A model generated the notes under the pieces. It was not told where the DNA came from and ran no database searches. It saw only the letters and a program-made list of their open reading frames with translations. A DNA stretch of 64,000 bases, from the NCBI RefSeq assembly GCF_024519455.1, contig NZ_JALJRY010000034.1, positions 1 to 64,000 on the forward strand, written 5' to 3'. Made by a program: the position numbers and the translations under genes. This document shows positions 25,874 to 33,922 of the stretch, piece by piece; the first letter of the stretch is position 1, and every line of letters begins with the position of its first letter. Source of the DNA: Streptomyces sp. STR69. GTDB lineage: Bacteria > Actinomycetota > Actinomycetes > Streptomycetales > Streptomycetaceae.

Positions 25874-27910
25874 TCAGCCCGTGGCGCGGACCAGGAGGAG
25901 CGCGACATCGTCGTCGGGCTCCGGGCGCAGCGCGTTGAGGAGCATGTCGCTCGTCTGCTCCAGCGGTCGGCGGGAACTCTGCAACAACCGCGTCAGCGTG
26001 TGCAGCCCCACGTCGATCGACTCACCCCGGATCTCCACCAGCCCGTCGGAGTACAGGGCGAGCAACGCGCCCGTGCCGAACTCGACTTCGGCTGTCCCGA
26101 AGTCCACCCCGCCGACACCGAGCGGGACTCCGCCAGGGATGTCGAGGAGTTCCGCGGATCCGTCGGGGCGGATCAGCACGGGTGGCAGATGCCCGGCGCT
26201 GGACAGGGCGCAGGTGCCCCGGCCGAGGTCGACCACGCCGTACGCGCAGGTCGCGATCGTGTCGAGGGAGCCGGTGAGGTCGTCGAGGTGGTGCAACAAC
26301 TCGGCGGGCGGCAGGTCGAGTCGGGCCAGCGCGCGGGTCGCGGTGCTCAACTGCCCCATGATGGCGGCGGCTTGGACACCCTTGCCCATCACATCGCCCA
26401 CGACGAGCCCGGTCCGGCCGGGCCCCAGCGGCAGCACGTCGTACCAGTCGCCCCCGACCTCGCTCAGCGCCGGCAGATAGCGGGCGGCGATGTCGAGCCC
26501 CTCCTGCCGGGCCGGGGCCGGCGGCAGCAGACTGCGCTGCAGGGTCAGCGCGGTGGTGCGCTCACGGCCGTAGAGACGGGCGTTGTCGATGCAGATCGCG
26601 GCGCGCGCGGCGAGTTCCGAGGCGAGGACGCGGTCCTGTTCGTCGAAGGGGCGCTCGTTGACGGTGCGGTAGAGGCTCAGTGTGCCGAGCACCTCGCCGC
26701 GGGCGATGAGCGGGACGGCCAGGTAGGAGTGGACGCCCGCCGCGCGGAGGGTCTGGGCGGCGCGTCCGTCCCTGGCGATGCGCCGCATCATCGGCCGGTC
26801 CACCCGCTCCACCAGGATCGGCCCGGCCTCGCGGACGCACTGGGTGATGATGCGGTGCGGGCCGTAGGTGGCCAGTTCGCCCACCGGGTCCGCCGCGTGG
26901 ATCGCGTCGGTGAGGTATCCGGCGGCGACGGCCAGCGCCCGGAACTCGACCTGCGCGTCCCCGGCCACCGGGGTGATCCCGCCGTGCGCCACGACCGACT
27001 CCAGTACGTCGACCGCCGCCAGGTCGGCCACAAGCGGCACCGCCACGTCGGCCAGCTCCCGCGCGGTCTGCTGGAGGTCCAGCGTCGTCCCGATCCGCAC
27101 CCCGGCCTCCGCCACCACGGACAGGTGCTGGCGCGCCTGCGCCACTTCGGCCGCCGCCTGCTCCCGCTCGGTGACGTCCAGGACGGCCATCGCAAGACCG
27201 AGCACCCGGCCCTGCGCGTCCTCGATGCGGTGGTACGACTCCGAGTACGCGCGCTCCACGGCATCGGCCGGCGTACGGCCCACGGTCTGCTGGTCGAGGA
27301 GAGGCTTGCCGGTAATCAACACATGCCGCATCCGTGACTCGATGGCCGCCACGTCCAGACCCGGCAGCACCTCGCCGACCCGGCGTCCGACGACCTCCGC
27401 CTCCGGTACACCGTTGATGCGCTCCAGGGCCGGATTCACCGTGACCCACCGCAGATCGGGATCGAACACGGCGATGCCCACCGGTGTCTGCCGCACCAGG
27501 CTGTGGGACAGCGCCAGGTCCCGTTCCACGCCCCGTACCGTCGTGGCGTCCGCCGCAAGACCCAGCAGATGCGCCTGGCCGTGGCTGTCGCGCAGCCGCA
27601 TCGTGCGGAACTCCACGGGCCGCTCCGTGCCGTCCCGGTGCAGCAGGGGGAACACCCCGGCCCACCGGGCACCCGAGCCCACCTGGGCGAACAGCTCACG
27701 CGCCCGGACCCGGTCGTCGGGCGACACCAGCAGCCGGTCGGCGCGCTGCGTCAGCGCCTCCTCGGGGGAGTAGCCGAGCAACTGCTCCGCCTCCGGGCTC
27801 CACAGCGCGATGTACCCGCCGGCGTCCAGGACCACCGCCGCGACCTGCAACAGGTCGAGCAGCCCTCCCGAGGCGGCCGTGACGCCGTCCCCGGCACCGT
27901 AAGCGTCCAT
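25874..27910 (-). CDS. PAS-PAS-GAF-SpoIIE protein phosphatase
   Basis: This 678-residue cytoplasmic signalling protein has two PAS domains (about 20-125 and 135-250), a GAF domain (about 275-440) and a C-terminal SpoIIE/PP2C phosphatase domain (about 455-675) with EVGGDWYDVLPL, LVVGDVMGKGVQAA, LYSDGLVEIRG and PDDDVALLLVRA. It has no HATPase domain, unlike the related protein at 36128-38206. Such Streptomyces proteins are thought to dephosphorylate STAS-domain anti-anti-sigma factors in response to redox, light or small ligands. No cofactor-binding residue is certain in the PAS domains. Confidence 0.92.
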   Translation of the reverse strand: MDAYGAGDGVTAASGGLLDLLQVAAVVLDAGGYIALWSPEAEQLLGYSPEEALTQRADRLLVSPDDRVRARELFAQVGSGARWAGVFPLLHRDGTERPVEFRTMRLRDSHGQAHLLGLAADATTVRGVERDLALSHSLVRQTPVGIAVFDPDLRWVTVNPALERINGVPEAEVVGRRVGEVLPGLDVAAIESRMRHVLITGKPLLDQQTVGRTPADAVERAYSESYHRIEDAQGRVLGLAMAVLDVTEREQAAAEVAQARQHLSVVAEAGVRIGTTLDLQQTARELADVAVPLVADLAAVDVLESVVAHGGITPVAGDAQVEFRALAVAAGYLTDAIHAADPVGELATYGPHRIITQCVREAGPILVERVDRPMMRRIARDGRAAQTLRAAGVHSYLAVPLIARGEVLGTLSLYRTVNERPFDEQDRVLASELAARAAICIDNARLYGRERTTALTLQRSLLPPAPARQEGLDIAARYLPALSEVGGDWYDVLPLGPGRTGLVVGDVMGKGVQAAAIMGQLSTATRALARLDLPPAELLHHLDDLTGSLDTIATCAYGVVDLGRGTCALSSAGHLPPVLIRPDGSAELLDIPGGVPLGVGGVDFGTAEVEFGTGALLALYSDGLVEIRGESIDVGLHTLTRLLQSSRRPLEQTSDMLLNALRPEPDDDVALLLVRATG

Positions 27911-28110
27911 CCCAGCCGCTCCTTCCGACGGGGCACGGCACCGCCAGGATCCGAACCGCGGGTCATCCGATTACGGCACAGCCCGGCCCACCCGGCAACA
28001 CCGTGAGGAGGGGGGACCGGACGGGGCCGTATGGAGCACGTACCCGTGCGGGCGCCGACGAGCCCCCGGATTCTGATCGTGCCCTGCCCCCACTGCCCAC
28101 AGGACACCCG

Positions 28111-29256
28111 ATGCCCCTCCCGCTCCGTCTCGTCTCCCTCTTGGTCGCCGGCTGCGTCGGCGCCCTCGTGCCCGCGTCGCCCGCCGCGGCCGACGACCAC
28201 TCCCTGCAACGCGGCCTCGACGAACTGGTCGCGGCTCCCGACGGCCCGCCCGGCGTGATCGTCGTGCTGCGCGACGGCGACCGGCAGCGCGTCCTGAGGG
28301 CGGGCACCGCCGACGTCACCACCGGCCGCCCGCTCGAACCGCGCGACCACACCCGGACCGCGAGCACCAGCAAGGCGTTCAGTGGGGCGGTGGCCCTGAG
28401 TCTCGTACGGCAGCACCGGCTCGCCCTCGACGACACGATCGGCCGGAGGCTGCCCCAACTACCCAAGCGTTGGCGCTCGGTGACCCTGCGTCAGCTTCTT
28501 CAGCACACCAGCGGGCTCCCGGACTTCAGCCAGAGCCCACGGTTCCGGAGCCTCATCGCGGCCGATCCGCACCGCCACTTCGACTCGCGGCGCCTGCTCG
28601 ACTTCGTGGCGGGAGAGCCGCTGCGGTTCACGCCGGGCTCGCGGTACCAGTACTCCAACTCCGACAACATCGCCGTGGCGCTGATGGCGGAGGCCGCGAC
28701 CGGCGCGCGCTACGAGGACCTGCTGCGCCACGACGTGTACCGGCCGCTGGGCCTGCGTGACACGAGCCTGCCGCAGGGGTACCGGATGCCGGAGCCGTAC
28801 ATGCACGGCTACGCGGTCGGCGGACCGTCGGGCCCCGAGGACGTCAGCGAGGCCATCGGCATGTCTGGGGTGTGGGCGTCCGGCGGCATCACCTCCTCGC
28901 CCCGCGACCTGGCCACGTTCATCGGCGGCTACGCCGCCGGAGCCCTCACCTCGCGGGCGGCGCTGCGGGAACAGCGGCACTGGGTCCCCGGCGCCTCCGA
29001 ACCGGCAGGACCGGGCCGCAACAGCGCGGGACTGGCCCTCTTCCGCTACGACACCCGCTGCGGGGTCGTTCTGGGACATACCGGCAACACCCTTGGTTAC
29101 ACACAGTTGATTGCGGCCACCCCGGACGGCCGGCGCGCGCTCACTTTCTCATTGACAACTCAGGTGAACGAGACGGGGAACGCCGCTCTGCTGCGCAAAG
29201 TGCGCGCGGTCGAGGAGGACGCCGTGTGCGCCCTCCTGGGGACATACGGGTCGTAA
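28111..29256 (+). CDS. Secreted serine hydrolase (class C beta-lactamase / DD-peptidase family)
   Basis: This 381-residue protein has a signal peptide (about residues 1-27, cleavage near AAA-DD) and a penicillin-binding-type fold. Active-site motifs are STSK (Ser85 to Lys88), the YSN triad element in YQYSNSDNI, and HTG in LGHTGNT in place of KTG. This matches family S12 (D-Ala-D-Ala carboxypeptidases, esterases and class C beta-lactamases). The start ATG 28111 is directly before the signal peptide. It probably acts on cell-wall peptides or small esters outside the cell; beta-lactamase activity is not implied. Confidence 0.9.
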   Translation: MPLPLRLVSLLVAGCVGALVPASPAAADDHSLQRGLDELVAAPDGPPGVIVVLRDGDRQRVLRAGTADVTTGRPLEPRDHTRTASTSKAFSGAVALSLVRQHRLALDDTIGRRLPQLPKRWRSVTLRQLLQHTSGLPDFSQSPRFRSLIAADPHRHFDSRRLLDFVAGEPLRFTPGSRYQYSNSDNIAVALMAEAATGARYEDLLRHDVYRPLGLRDTSLPQGYRMPEPYMHGYAVGGPSGPEDVSEAIGMSGVWASGGITSSPRDLATFIGGYAAGALTSRAALREQRHWVPGASEPAGPGRNSAGLALFRYDTRCGVVLGHTGNTLGYTQLIAATPDGRRALTFSLTTQVNETGNAALLRKVRAVEEDAVCALLGTYGS

Positions 29257-29284
29257 CACCACAGGCGTGCCGGACGCCTCCGGC

Positions 29285-29854
29285 ATGCCGCACCATGAGT
29301 GCGTGCACACGCGACTCACTTATCAACGGCAGGACGAGCGGGCGGCGTTCGCGCTCGCGGACGCGCTGGGACGCGCCGGGGCCGACGTCGTGCCCGCCGT
29401 GTGGCCGGCAGCCGCGGACGGTGCCCCCGACCCGGAGACCGTCGTCGTCCTGCTGTGGTCGGCGGCGTGGGACCGAACGGCGATGGAACCCGCGCTGCTC
29501 GGCGTGCACGTGCCCGTCCGGCTCGACGACACACCGCTGCCGCCCGCCCTGGCCGGGCTGCGCCACGTGCGGCTCGCTCAGGGCTGGGGCCGGGTGTCGG
29601 ACGAGGCGGCGGCGATGATCGTGCGCCTCGGCTTCCCGGCCCTCGTGCCGGCGCGCCCGGTTCGGGGCACCCCCACCGAACAGACCGTGGCGATCAGCGA
29701 CTTCGGTCCTCTGGGACTGTTCGCGAGCTGCCCGCGGTGCGGCGGGAGCAGCGAACGGCTGCGCCCGTACGTCACGGTCGACCATCAATACGACCGGGCG
29801 CTGCGCCTGGTCATCTGTGGCGCGTGCAACTGGCAGGACGGCTGCGAACTGTGA
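29285..29854 (+). CDS. TIR-like domain protein with C-terminal zinc ribbon
   Basis: This protein is about 189 residues. The N-terminal part reads like a small TIR domain: LTYQRQDERAAFALADALG, then VVLLWSAAWDRTAMEPALLG followed by VPVRLDDTPLPPALAGLRHVRL. This mirrors the usual TIR order (SYxxxD.. at the start, S-x-x-x-W-x-x-x-x-x-E, then IPV.LDD), and Glu68 falls at the place of the NADase catalytic glutamate. The C-terminus has CPRCGG (Cys149, Cys152) and CGACN (Cys178, Cys181), a probable zinc ribbon. The start is uncertain: GTG 29267, ATG 29285 or GTG 29303, none with a strong ribosome-binding site. It follows the serine hydrolase gene closely and converges on the graspetide genes. Confidence 0.6.
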   Translation: MPHHECVHTRLTYQRQDERAAFALADALGRAGADVVPAVWPAAADGAPDPETVVVLLWSAAWDRTAMEPALLGVHVPVRLDDTPLPPALAGLRHVRLAQGWGRVSDEAAAMIVRLGFPALVPARPVRGTPTEQTVAISDFGPLGLFASCPRCGGSSERLRPYVTVDHQYDRALRLVICGACNWQDGCEL

Positions 29855-29878
29855 CTGCGGCGAACCGTTTCCGCTACC

Positions 29879-30865
29879 TCAAGCGACCGTGCTGTCCGAC
29901 CCGTTGACCAGGCCCTCCCGCTCCGGGTCGGCGGGCAGGGCCAGCCACTCCGCGATGGTGCGGGCGATCGGCTGGCCGGTGTCCGCCTCGACGAAGCCGA
30001 ACTGACCCGACTGGTTGCACTCGAGGAACCACCAGGTCCCGTCCCCGTCCTCGGCGAAGTCGAAGGCGCCGTAGGCCAGTTCGGCCTCGCGCAGATACGT
30101 GCGGACGGCCTCGGCGATGCGCGGCGGCACCTCGGCGGGCTGCCAGGGCTGCGCGGGGGCGGCGAAGCGGACGTCGACCTCGCCGGGGTCCGCGTCCGGG
30201 GCGGTCGCCGTGCGGGCGGCCAGCATCCGGTCGCCCACCACGGTGAGCCGGATGTCGGCGCGCTTGGCGACCCGCCGCTGCAGCAGTGTGGGGCCGAAGG
30301 CCACGGCGGCGAAATCGGTGTCCGGCGCGACCCGGCTGGTCGGCACCGCCCGGGGCGGATCCTGCGGGTGGGCGCCGGACACCGGCTTGACCACCAGGTC
30401 CGGGAAGCGCCGCGAGAACTCGCGGGCGGCCTGCGGGAACGTGGTGATGAGGGTGGCGGGCACCGGCAGTCCGCTGCGCTGGGCCAGCCGCAGCTGCCAG
30501 GGCTTGTGCCGGGCGCGGCGGGCCGCGTCGGGGTGGTTCATCCAGCGGGCGCCGGAGCCGCGCAGCATGCCGTAGAGCGCTTGTGAGGCCTCCTCGGTGA
30601 GCCACGCGGAGGGCTGGGGTGCGCGGGTCGCCGGGGTGCCGGGTCTGCGCACCCAGATGGAACGGAGCCCGCTCACGCTCACCAGCCGCCCGCCGGCCGC
30701 GAGATGGCCGCGGAAGGCTCCGTGGACGTACTCCCCGGAGAGCGCGACCCCGCCGGTGAGGTCGGCGGGATCGATCCGGACCACGGGGACGCCGGCCGCG
30801 TGCAGGTGCACCATCACCAGGTCCGCGGTGACGTCCTCTTCGCAGGTAAGGACCAACACGGTCAT
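29879..30865 (-). CDS. tgmB: ATP-grasp graspetide maturase (TgmB-like)
   Basis: This 328-residue ATP-grasp ligase is of the ribosomal-peptide maturase type. ATP-grasp landmarks are ARWMNHPDAARRARHKPWQL, RSGLPVPATLITTFP, LVVKPVSGA and WFLECNQSGQFGFVE, the last being the metal-binding region conserved in graspetide ligases. These enzymes phosphorylate Asp/Glu side chains of a precursor peptide and couple them to Ser/Thr/Lys, giving macrolactone or macrolactam rings. The gene starts 16 nt after the precursor gene on the same strand and is clearly co-transcribed. From memory it resembles the SAV_5884-type subgroup. The methyltransferase gene often found with these systems is absent. Confidence 0.9.
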   Translation of the reverse strand: MTVLVLTCEEDVTADLVMVHLHAAGVPVVRIDPADLTGGVALSGEYVHGAFRGHLAAGGRLVSVSGLRSIWVRRPGTPATRAPQPSAWLTEEASQALYGMLRGSGARWMNHPDAARRARHKPWQLRLAQRSGLPVPATLITTFPQAAREFSRRFPDLVVKPVSGAHPQDPPRAVPTSRVAPDTDFAAVAFGPTLLQRRVAKRADIRLTVVGDRMLAARTATAPDADPGEVDVRFAAPAQPWQPAEVPPRIAEAVRTYLREAELAYGAFDFAEDGDGTWWFLECNQSGQFGFVEADTGQPIARTIAEWLALPADPEREGLVNGSDSTVA

Positions 30866-30881
30866 TTTCGTCGTTCCGCGT

Positions 30882-31073
30882 TCAGTCGTCGAAGTGAGTC
30901 TTCGATCCCGCGGTGGACGTCGTGGTCCCCAGTTCTCTCAGCAGAGCGAGATCATGGGCGGCGACCCGTCCGTCGGCGAGCACGTTCAACTGCAGTCCGG
31001 AGTCGTAGCTGTACGGAGTGGTGAGCTCCAACTGTGCTGCCGGGCGAGCGTAGTTGAGCGCGAACGGTTGCAT
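30882..31073 (-). CDS. tgmA: ATP-grasp-modified RiPP precursor peptide (TgmA-like)
   Basis: This 63-residue peptide starts at ATG 31073 with AGGGAGAG seven bases upstream. The leader part has the family signature PFALNYARP near the N-terminus and PYSYDSGLQ (20-28). The probable core is the last 14 residues: Thr50, Thr51, Thr52, Ser53, Thr54, Ser57, Lys58 and Thr59 as possible nucleophiles and Asp62 and Asp63 as the only acidic acceptors after Glu47. Two or fewer rings formed through the terminal Asp pair are therefore the simplest prediction. There is no protease or exporter gene next to it. Confidence 0.88.
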   Translation of the reverse strand: MQPFALNYARPAAQLELTTPYSYDSGLQLNVLADGRVAAHDLALLRELGTTTSTAGSKTHFDD

Positions 31074-31237
31074 CGTCTCTCCCTCGTCGGTACTGCCTCG
31101 TGCAAGCGGTGGCCACCCCGCGAGGTCGCTTGGCCCGCTGACTTCCGTCTGCTTCCAGAGACTTATACGAATCGAACGAGTGAATGGTTTCCTTACTCTG
31201 CGTAGTCAAAGGAAGGAAGGCGGGGCGCTCGCCGGGT

Positions 31238-31534
31238 TCAGCCGAGGTCGCCCGGCCGGCCCTCCTCCTGCTCGCCGAGGGACTTGCGCATCGAGCGCAG
31301 GGCGAGGAGAAGGACGGCGATGTCGTCCAGGTACACGGGATCGGGCATCAGGTCGGTCGGCAGCACGAAGTAGAGGACGGCACCCCAGAAAACCCATTTG
31401 GGGCCGGTCGGAAGCCCTGCGCGCCGCAGTCCGCGCCGCATGCGGACGAGCCGCACGAGCACTCCGACGGCCACGACGAGCAGCACCACCGCGAGCACCA
31501 CGGCGATGACGATCACGGTTGTGGTCGAATCCAC
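31238..31534 (-). CDS. Small membrane protein with DUF1232/YkvA domain
   Basis: This 98-residue protein starts at GTG 31534, supported by GGGGAG upstream; a longer frame exists but lacks this site. The first half is a single membrane helix (about residues 5-27) followed by a basic stretch. The second half is a DUF1232-type segment, WVFWGAVLYFVLPTDLMPDPVYLDDIAVLLLAL, typical of YkvA-like proteins of unknown function. It is in the same orientation as the graspetide precursor 164 nt downstream, but the AT-rich gap (31150-31210) probably holds a separate promoter. Confidence 0.8.
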   Translation of the reverse strand: MDSTTTVIVIAVVLAVVLLVVAVGVLVRLVRMRRGLRRAGLPTGPKWVFWGAVLYFVLPTDLMPDPVYLDDIAVLLLALRSMRKSLGEQEEGRPGDLG

Positions 31535-31689
31535 GGGCTCCCCTTTTCCGGTCCGGCCGCACGGCATGTGCCCTATCCGGATGCCCGGTTCGGGCCCCGG
31601 TATTGCCGACGAGGGGAACATCACACCCGAACGCCCGGAACGGTCTTGACAGCCGCTTACGCCTTGTCCGGCACTGGTACGTTTTCACC

Positions 31690-32493
31690 GTGAGCGCGAC
31701 CAGCGGGACGGGAACGGGAACCCACGTGCGGATCGGCCTCGACGCCCCACCGCGCGTCGCGAGCCTCGGCGTCGGTGTGCACGGCACGGTGAGCCCGCGT
31801 GACGTGTTCCGGCTGCCCGACCTCTGGCAGCTCCATCTCTACCGGTACGAGGCGGAGTTGACCGTGGACGGGGTGCCGCACGAGATCAGGCCCGGTCATG
31901 TGAGCCTGGTGCCACCGGGCGCGCTGGTGCGCTTCCACTACCGGGGCCGCTCCGAGCACCTCTTCGCCCACCTGGAACTCACCTCCACCGGTGAGCAGTT
32001 GACCGTCCCTGTGATGCAGGACGCCGGTACGCAGACGCCCGTGCTCACCGACCTGATGCTGCGGGCCGTCGCGGCGGCGCCCCGCAACTCCGCCCGTGCG
32101 GCTGCCGAGTTGTGGACCGTGCTGTGGCGTGTGGCCGACCTGGCGACCCCGGCCGACGGTGACGCAGCCGGACCCCACCCCGCGCTGGCCCTCGCCGTCG
32201 CGCACATTGAATCTCGACTGGCCGCACCGCTGACGGTGCCCGAGGTGGCGCGCGCGGCCGGGGTCTCGCACAACCACCTCATCCGGCTGTTCCGCGCCGA
32301 ACTCGGCACCACGGTCGTCGCCTACGTCCGGCATCGCCGCCTGGAACACGCACGGCACCTGCTGCGGGAGTCCACGCTGTCCGTCCCGGCCATCGCGGCG
32401 GCCGTCGGCATCGGTGATCTGCAGGCCTTCAACAAGGCGTGCCGACGCGAACTGGGCGCCTCGCCCAGGGCAGTTCGCGCCGGCACCGGGTGA
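31690..32493 (+). CDS. AraC family transcriptional regulator
   Basis: This 267-residue regulator has an N-terminal cupin-type sensor part (LWQLHLYRYEAELTVDG and GHVSLVPPGALVRFHYRG) and a C-terminal AraC DNA-binding domain with LTVPEVARAAGVSHNHLIRLF and LSVPAIAAAVGIGDLQAFNKACRRELGASPR. Start GTG 31690. AraC proteins of this type bind a sugar or related ligand. The gene is convergent with, and 25 nt from, the GH29 fucosidase gene, so control of the fucosidase is plausible but unproven. Confidence 0.9.
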   Translation: MSATSGTGTGTHVRIGLDAPPRVASLGVGVHGTVSPRDVFRLPDLWQLHLYRYEAELTVDGVPHEIRPGHVSLVPPGALVRFHYRGRSEHLFAHLELTSTGEQLTVPVMQDAGTQTPVLTDLMLRAVAAAPRNSARAAAELWTVLWRVADLATPADGDAAGPHPALALAVAHIESRLAAPLTVPEVARAAGVSHNHLIRLFRAELGTTVVAYVRHRRLEHARHLLRESTLSVPAIAAAVGIGDLQAFNKACRRELGASPRAVRAGTG

Positions 32494-32518
32494 AGCCGGC
32501 CGGCCCATGCCCTGCGGG

Positions 32519-33790
32519 TCAGTTCCGGCCCGTACCCCGGTACAGGTCCAACTCCCCGTCCAGCTCCACCGCCAGGACCGTCGCCCGCTCGTCCACATCG
32601 GCCGCTCGCGGGGCGTCGATCCACGTCACGCCCGGGACCTCGCCGAGCCCGCCGATCACGTCGTGGCCGAGACCGGCGCCGGTACCGAGCACCGTGACCC
32701 GCTTCACGGGCGTACGCAGGCCGCGCACCGACACCGACTCGCGCGGCGGGTCGAAGCACACCAGGTACAGCGTGCGGCGGTCGGCGGACAGGGTGCTCGG
32801 CCCGTAGTGGTGCCCGGCGGGCAGACCGGCCACCGTGCCGTACACCGCCTCGGAGTGCCGGGTGATCCAGGCGCCGAGCCCCTCCAGCCGCTCCGCCTGC
32901 GCGGGCGGGATCGTCCCGTCCTCCTTCGGGCCCACGTCGAGCAGCAGATTGCCGCCCATGCCGATGGTCTCCGTGAAGTAACGCACCAGCTGCCGCACCG
33001 ACTTGTGATGCTCGTCCTGGTGCTGAAACCCCCACGAGTCGTTGACCGTCAGACACAACTCCCAAGGCCCGTCCGGGGCTTGCAGCGGCACACCCTGCTC
33101 GGGCGTCGCGTAGTCGCCGTGGCTCAGCATGCGGGCGTTGAGGACGGTGTCGGGGTTCCCGGCGAGGATCAGTCTCGCCAACTCCCCCATGCCCCACTGC
33201 TCTTCGGCACGCTCCCACTCGCCGTCGAACCACAGCAGGTCGGGCCGGAAGCGGGCCACCAACTCGCCGACCTGGCCGTCGCGGTAGGCGAGGTAGCGCG
33301 CCCAGGCGGCCGGATCCTCCTCGCCGGGCCGGGCGGAGGCGTACGGGTTGGCGCGTAGCTCCTCGTCCGGCGGTTGCGGGTGCACCGTGCTGGCGTAGTC
33401 GGGGTGGTTCCAGTCGGAGTGGGAGTAGTAGAGCCCGACCTTGAGGCCCTCCTCGCGCAGCGCGTCGGCATAGGGCCCGATCAGATCGCGGCCGGCCGGG
33501 GTGCGGCGGACCACGTCCAGGTCGCCGTGGGCCGAGTCCCACAGGGCCACACCGTCGTGGTGCCGGGCGGTCAGCACCGCGTACCGGGCACCGGCGCGCG
33601 CGAACAGCCTTGCCCAGTCCCGTGGTTCGTAGCGCGCGGCGGTGAACCCCTCCAGCTGGCGCATGTATTGGTCGTGCGGAACCTGGCCCGTGTAGAACGA
33701 CCAGGACTCCGGCACACCGTCGACGGCGTAGATCCCGTAGTGGACGAAGATGCCCAACTTGGCATCGCGGAACCAGGGTTGCATCGGCAT
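32519..33790 (-). CDS. GH29 family alpha-L-fucosidase
   Basis: This 423-residue enzyme starts directly with the GH29 TIM-barrel domain (WFRDAKLGIFVHYGIYAVDG, LTARHHDGVALWDS, GLYYSHSDWNHPDY). The catalytic nucleophile is the Asp in LLWFDGEWE. It has no signal peptide, so it is probably cytoplasmic and handles imported fucosylated oligosaccharides. The C-terminal 80 residues form the small beta-sandwich typical of the family. The start is ATG 33790, with ATG 33784 as an alternative. An AraC regulator gene converges on it. Confidence 0.92.
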   Translation of the reverse strand: MPMQPWFRDAKLGIFVHYGIYAVDGVPESWSFYTGQVPHDQYMRQLEGFTAARYEPRDWARLFARAGARYAVLTARHHDGVALWDSAHGDLDVVRRTPAGRDLIGPYADALREEGLKVGLYYSHSDWNHPDYASTVHPQPPDEELRANPYASARPGEEDPAAWARYLAYRDGQVGELVARFRPDLLWFDGEWERAEEQWGMGELARLILAGNPDTVLNARMLSHGDYATPEQGVPLQAPDGPWELCLTVNDSWGFQHQDEHHKSVRQLVRYFTETIGMGGNLLLDVGPKEDGTIPPAQAERLEGLGAWITRHSEAVYGTVAGLPAGHHYGPSTLSADRRTLYLVCFDPPRESVSVRGLRTPVKRVTVLGTGAGLGHDVIGGLGEVPGVTWIDAPRAADVDERATVLAVELDGELDLYRGTGRN

Positions 33791-33836
33791 ACCGCCAAGC
33801 TAGGCCGCGGGACGGCTGGGCGCGTGGGCGGCGATC

Positions 33837-33848
33837 ACCACTGGTGGT
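33837..33848. promoter_or_regulatory. small inverted repeat upstream of the GH29 gene
   Basis: ACCAC (33837-33841) and GTGGT (33844-33848) form an inverted repeat with a 2-nt spacer, 47-58 nt before the fucosidase start. CACCACC at 33856-33862 repeats one arm. Possible operator; weak evidence. Confidence 0.3.
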
Positions 33849-33922
33849 CCATTTTCACCACCGCCACCTCACCGCGTTCGCCGCTCGCGTGACCGAGGGT
33901 CCCGGAAGCCGGACGCCGCCCC

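Noticed and set aside
26000..27337. Long open frame on the plus strand opposite the PAS/GAF/SpoIIE phosphatase gene
   Set aside because: It lacks family motifs, and its composition is the Arg/Gly/His-rich pattern of antisense translation in high-GC DNA; the minus strand encodes a clear multidomain protein.
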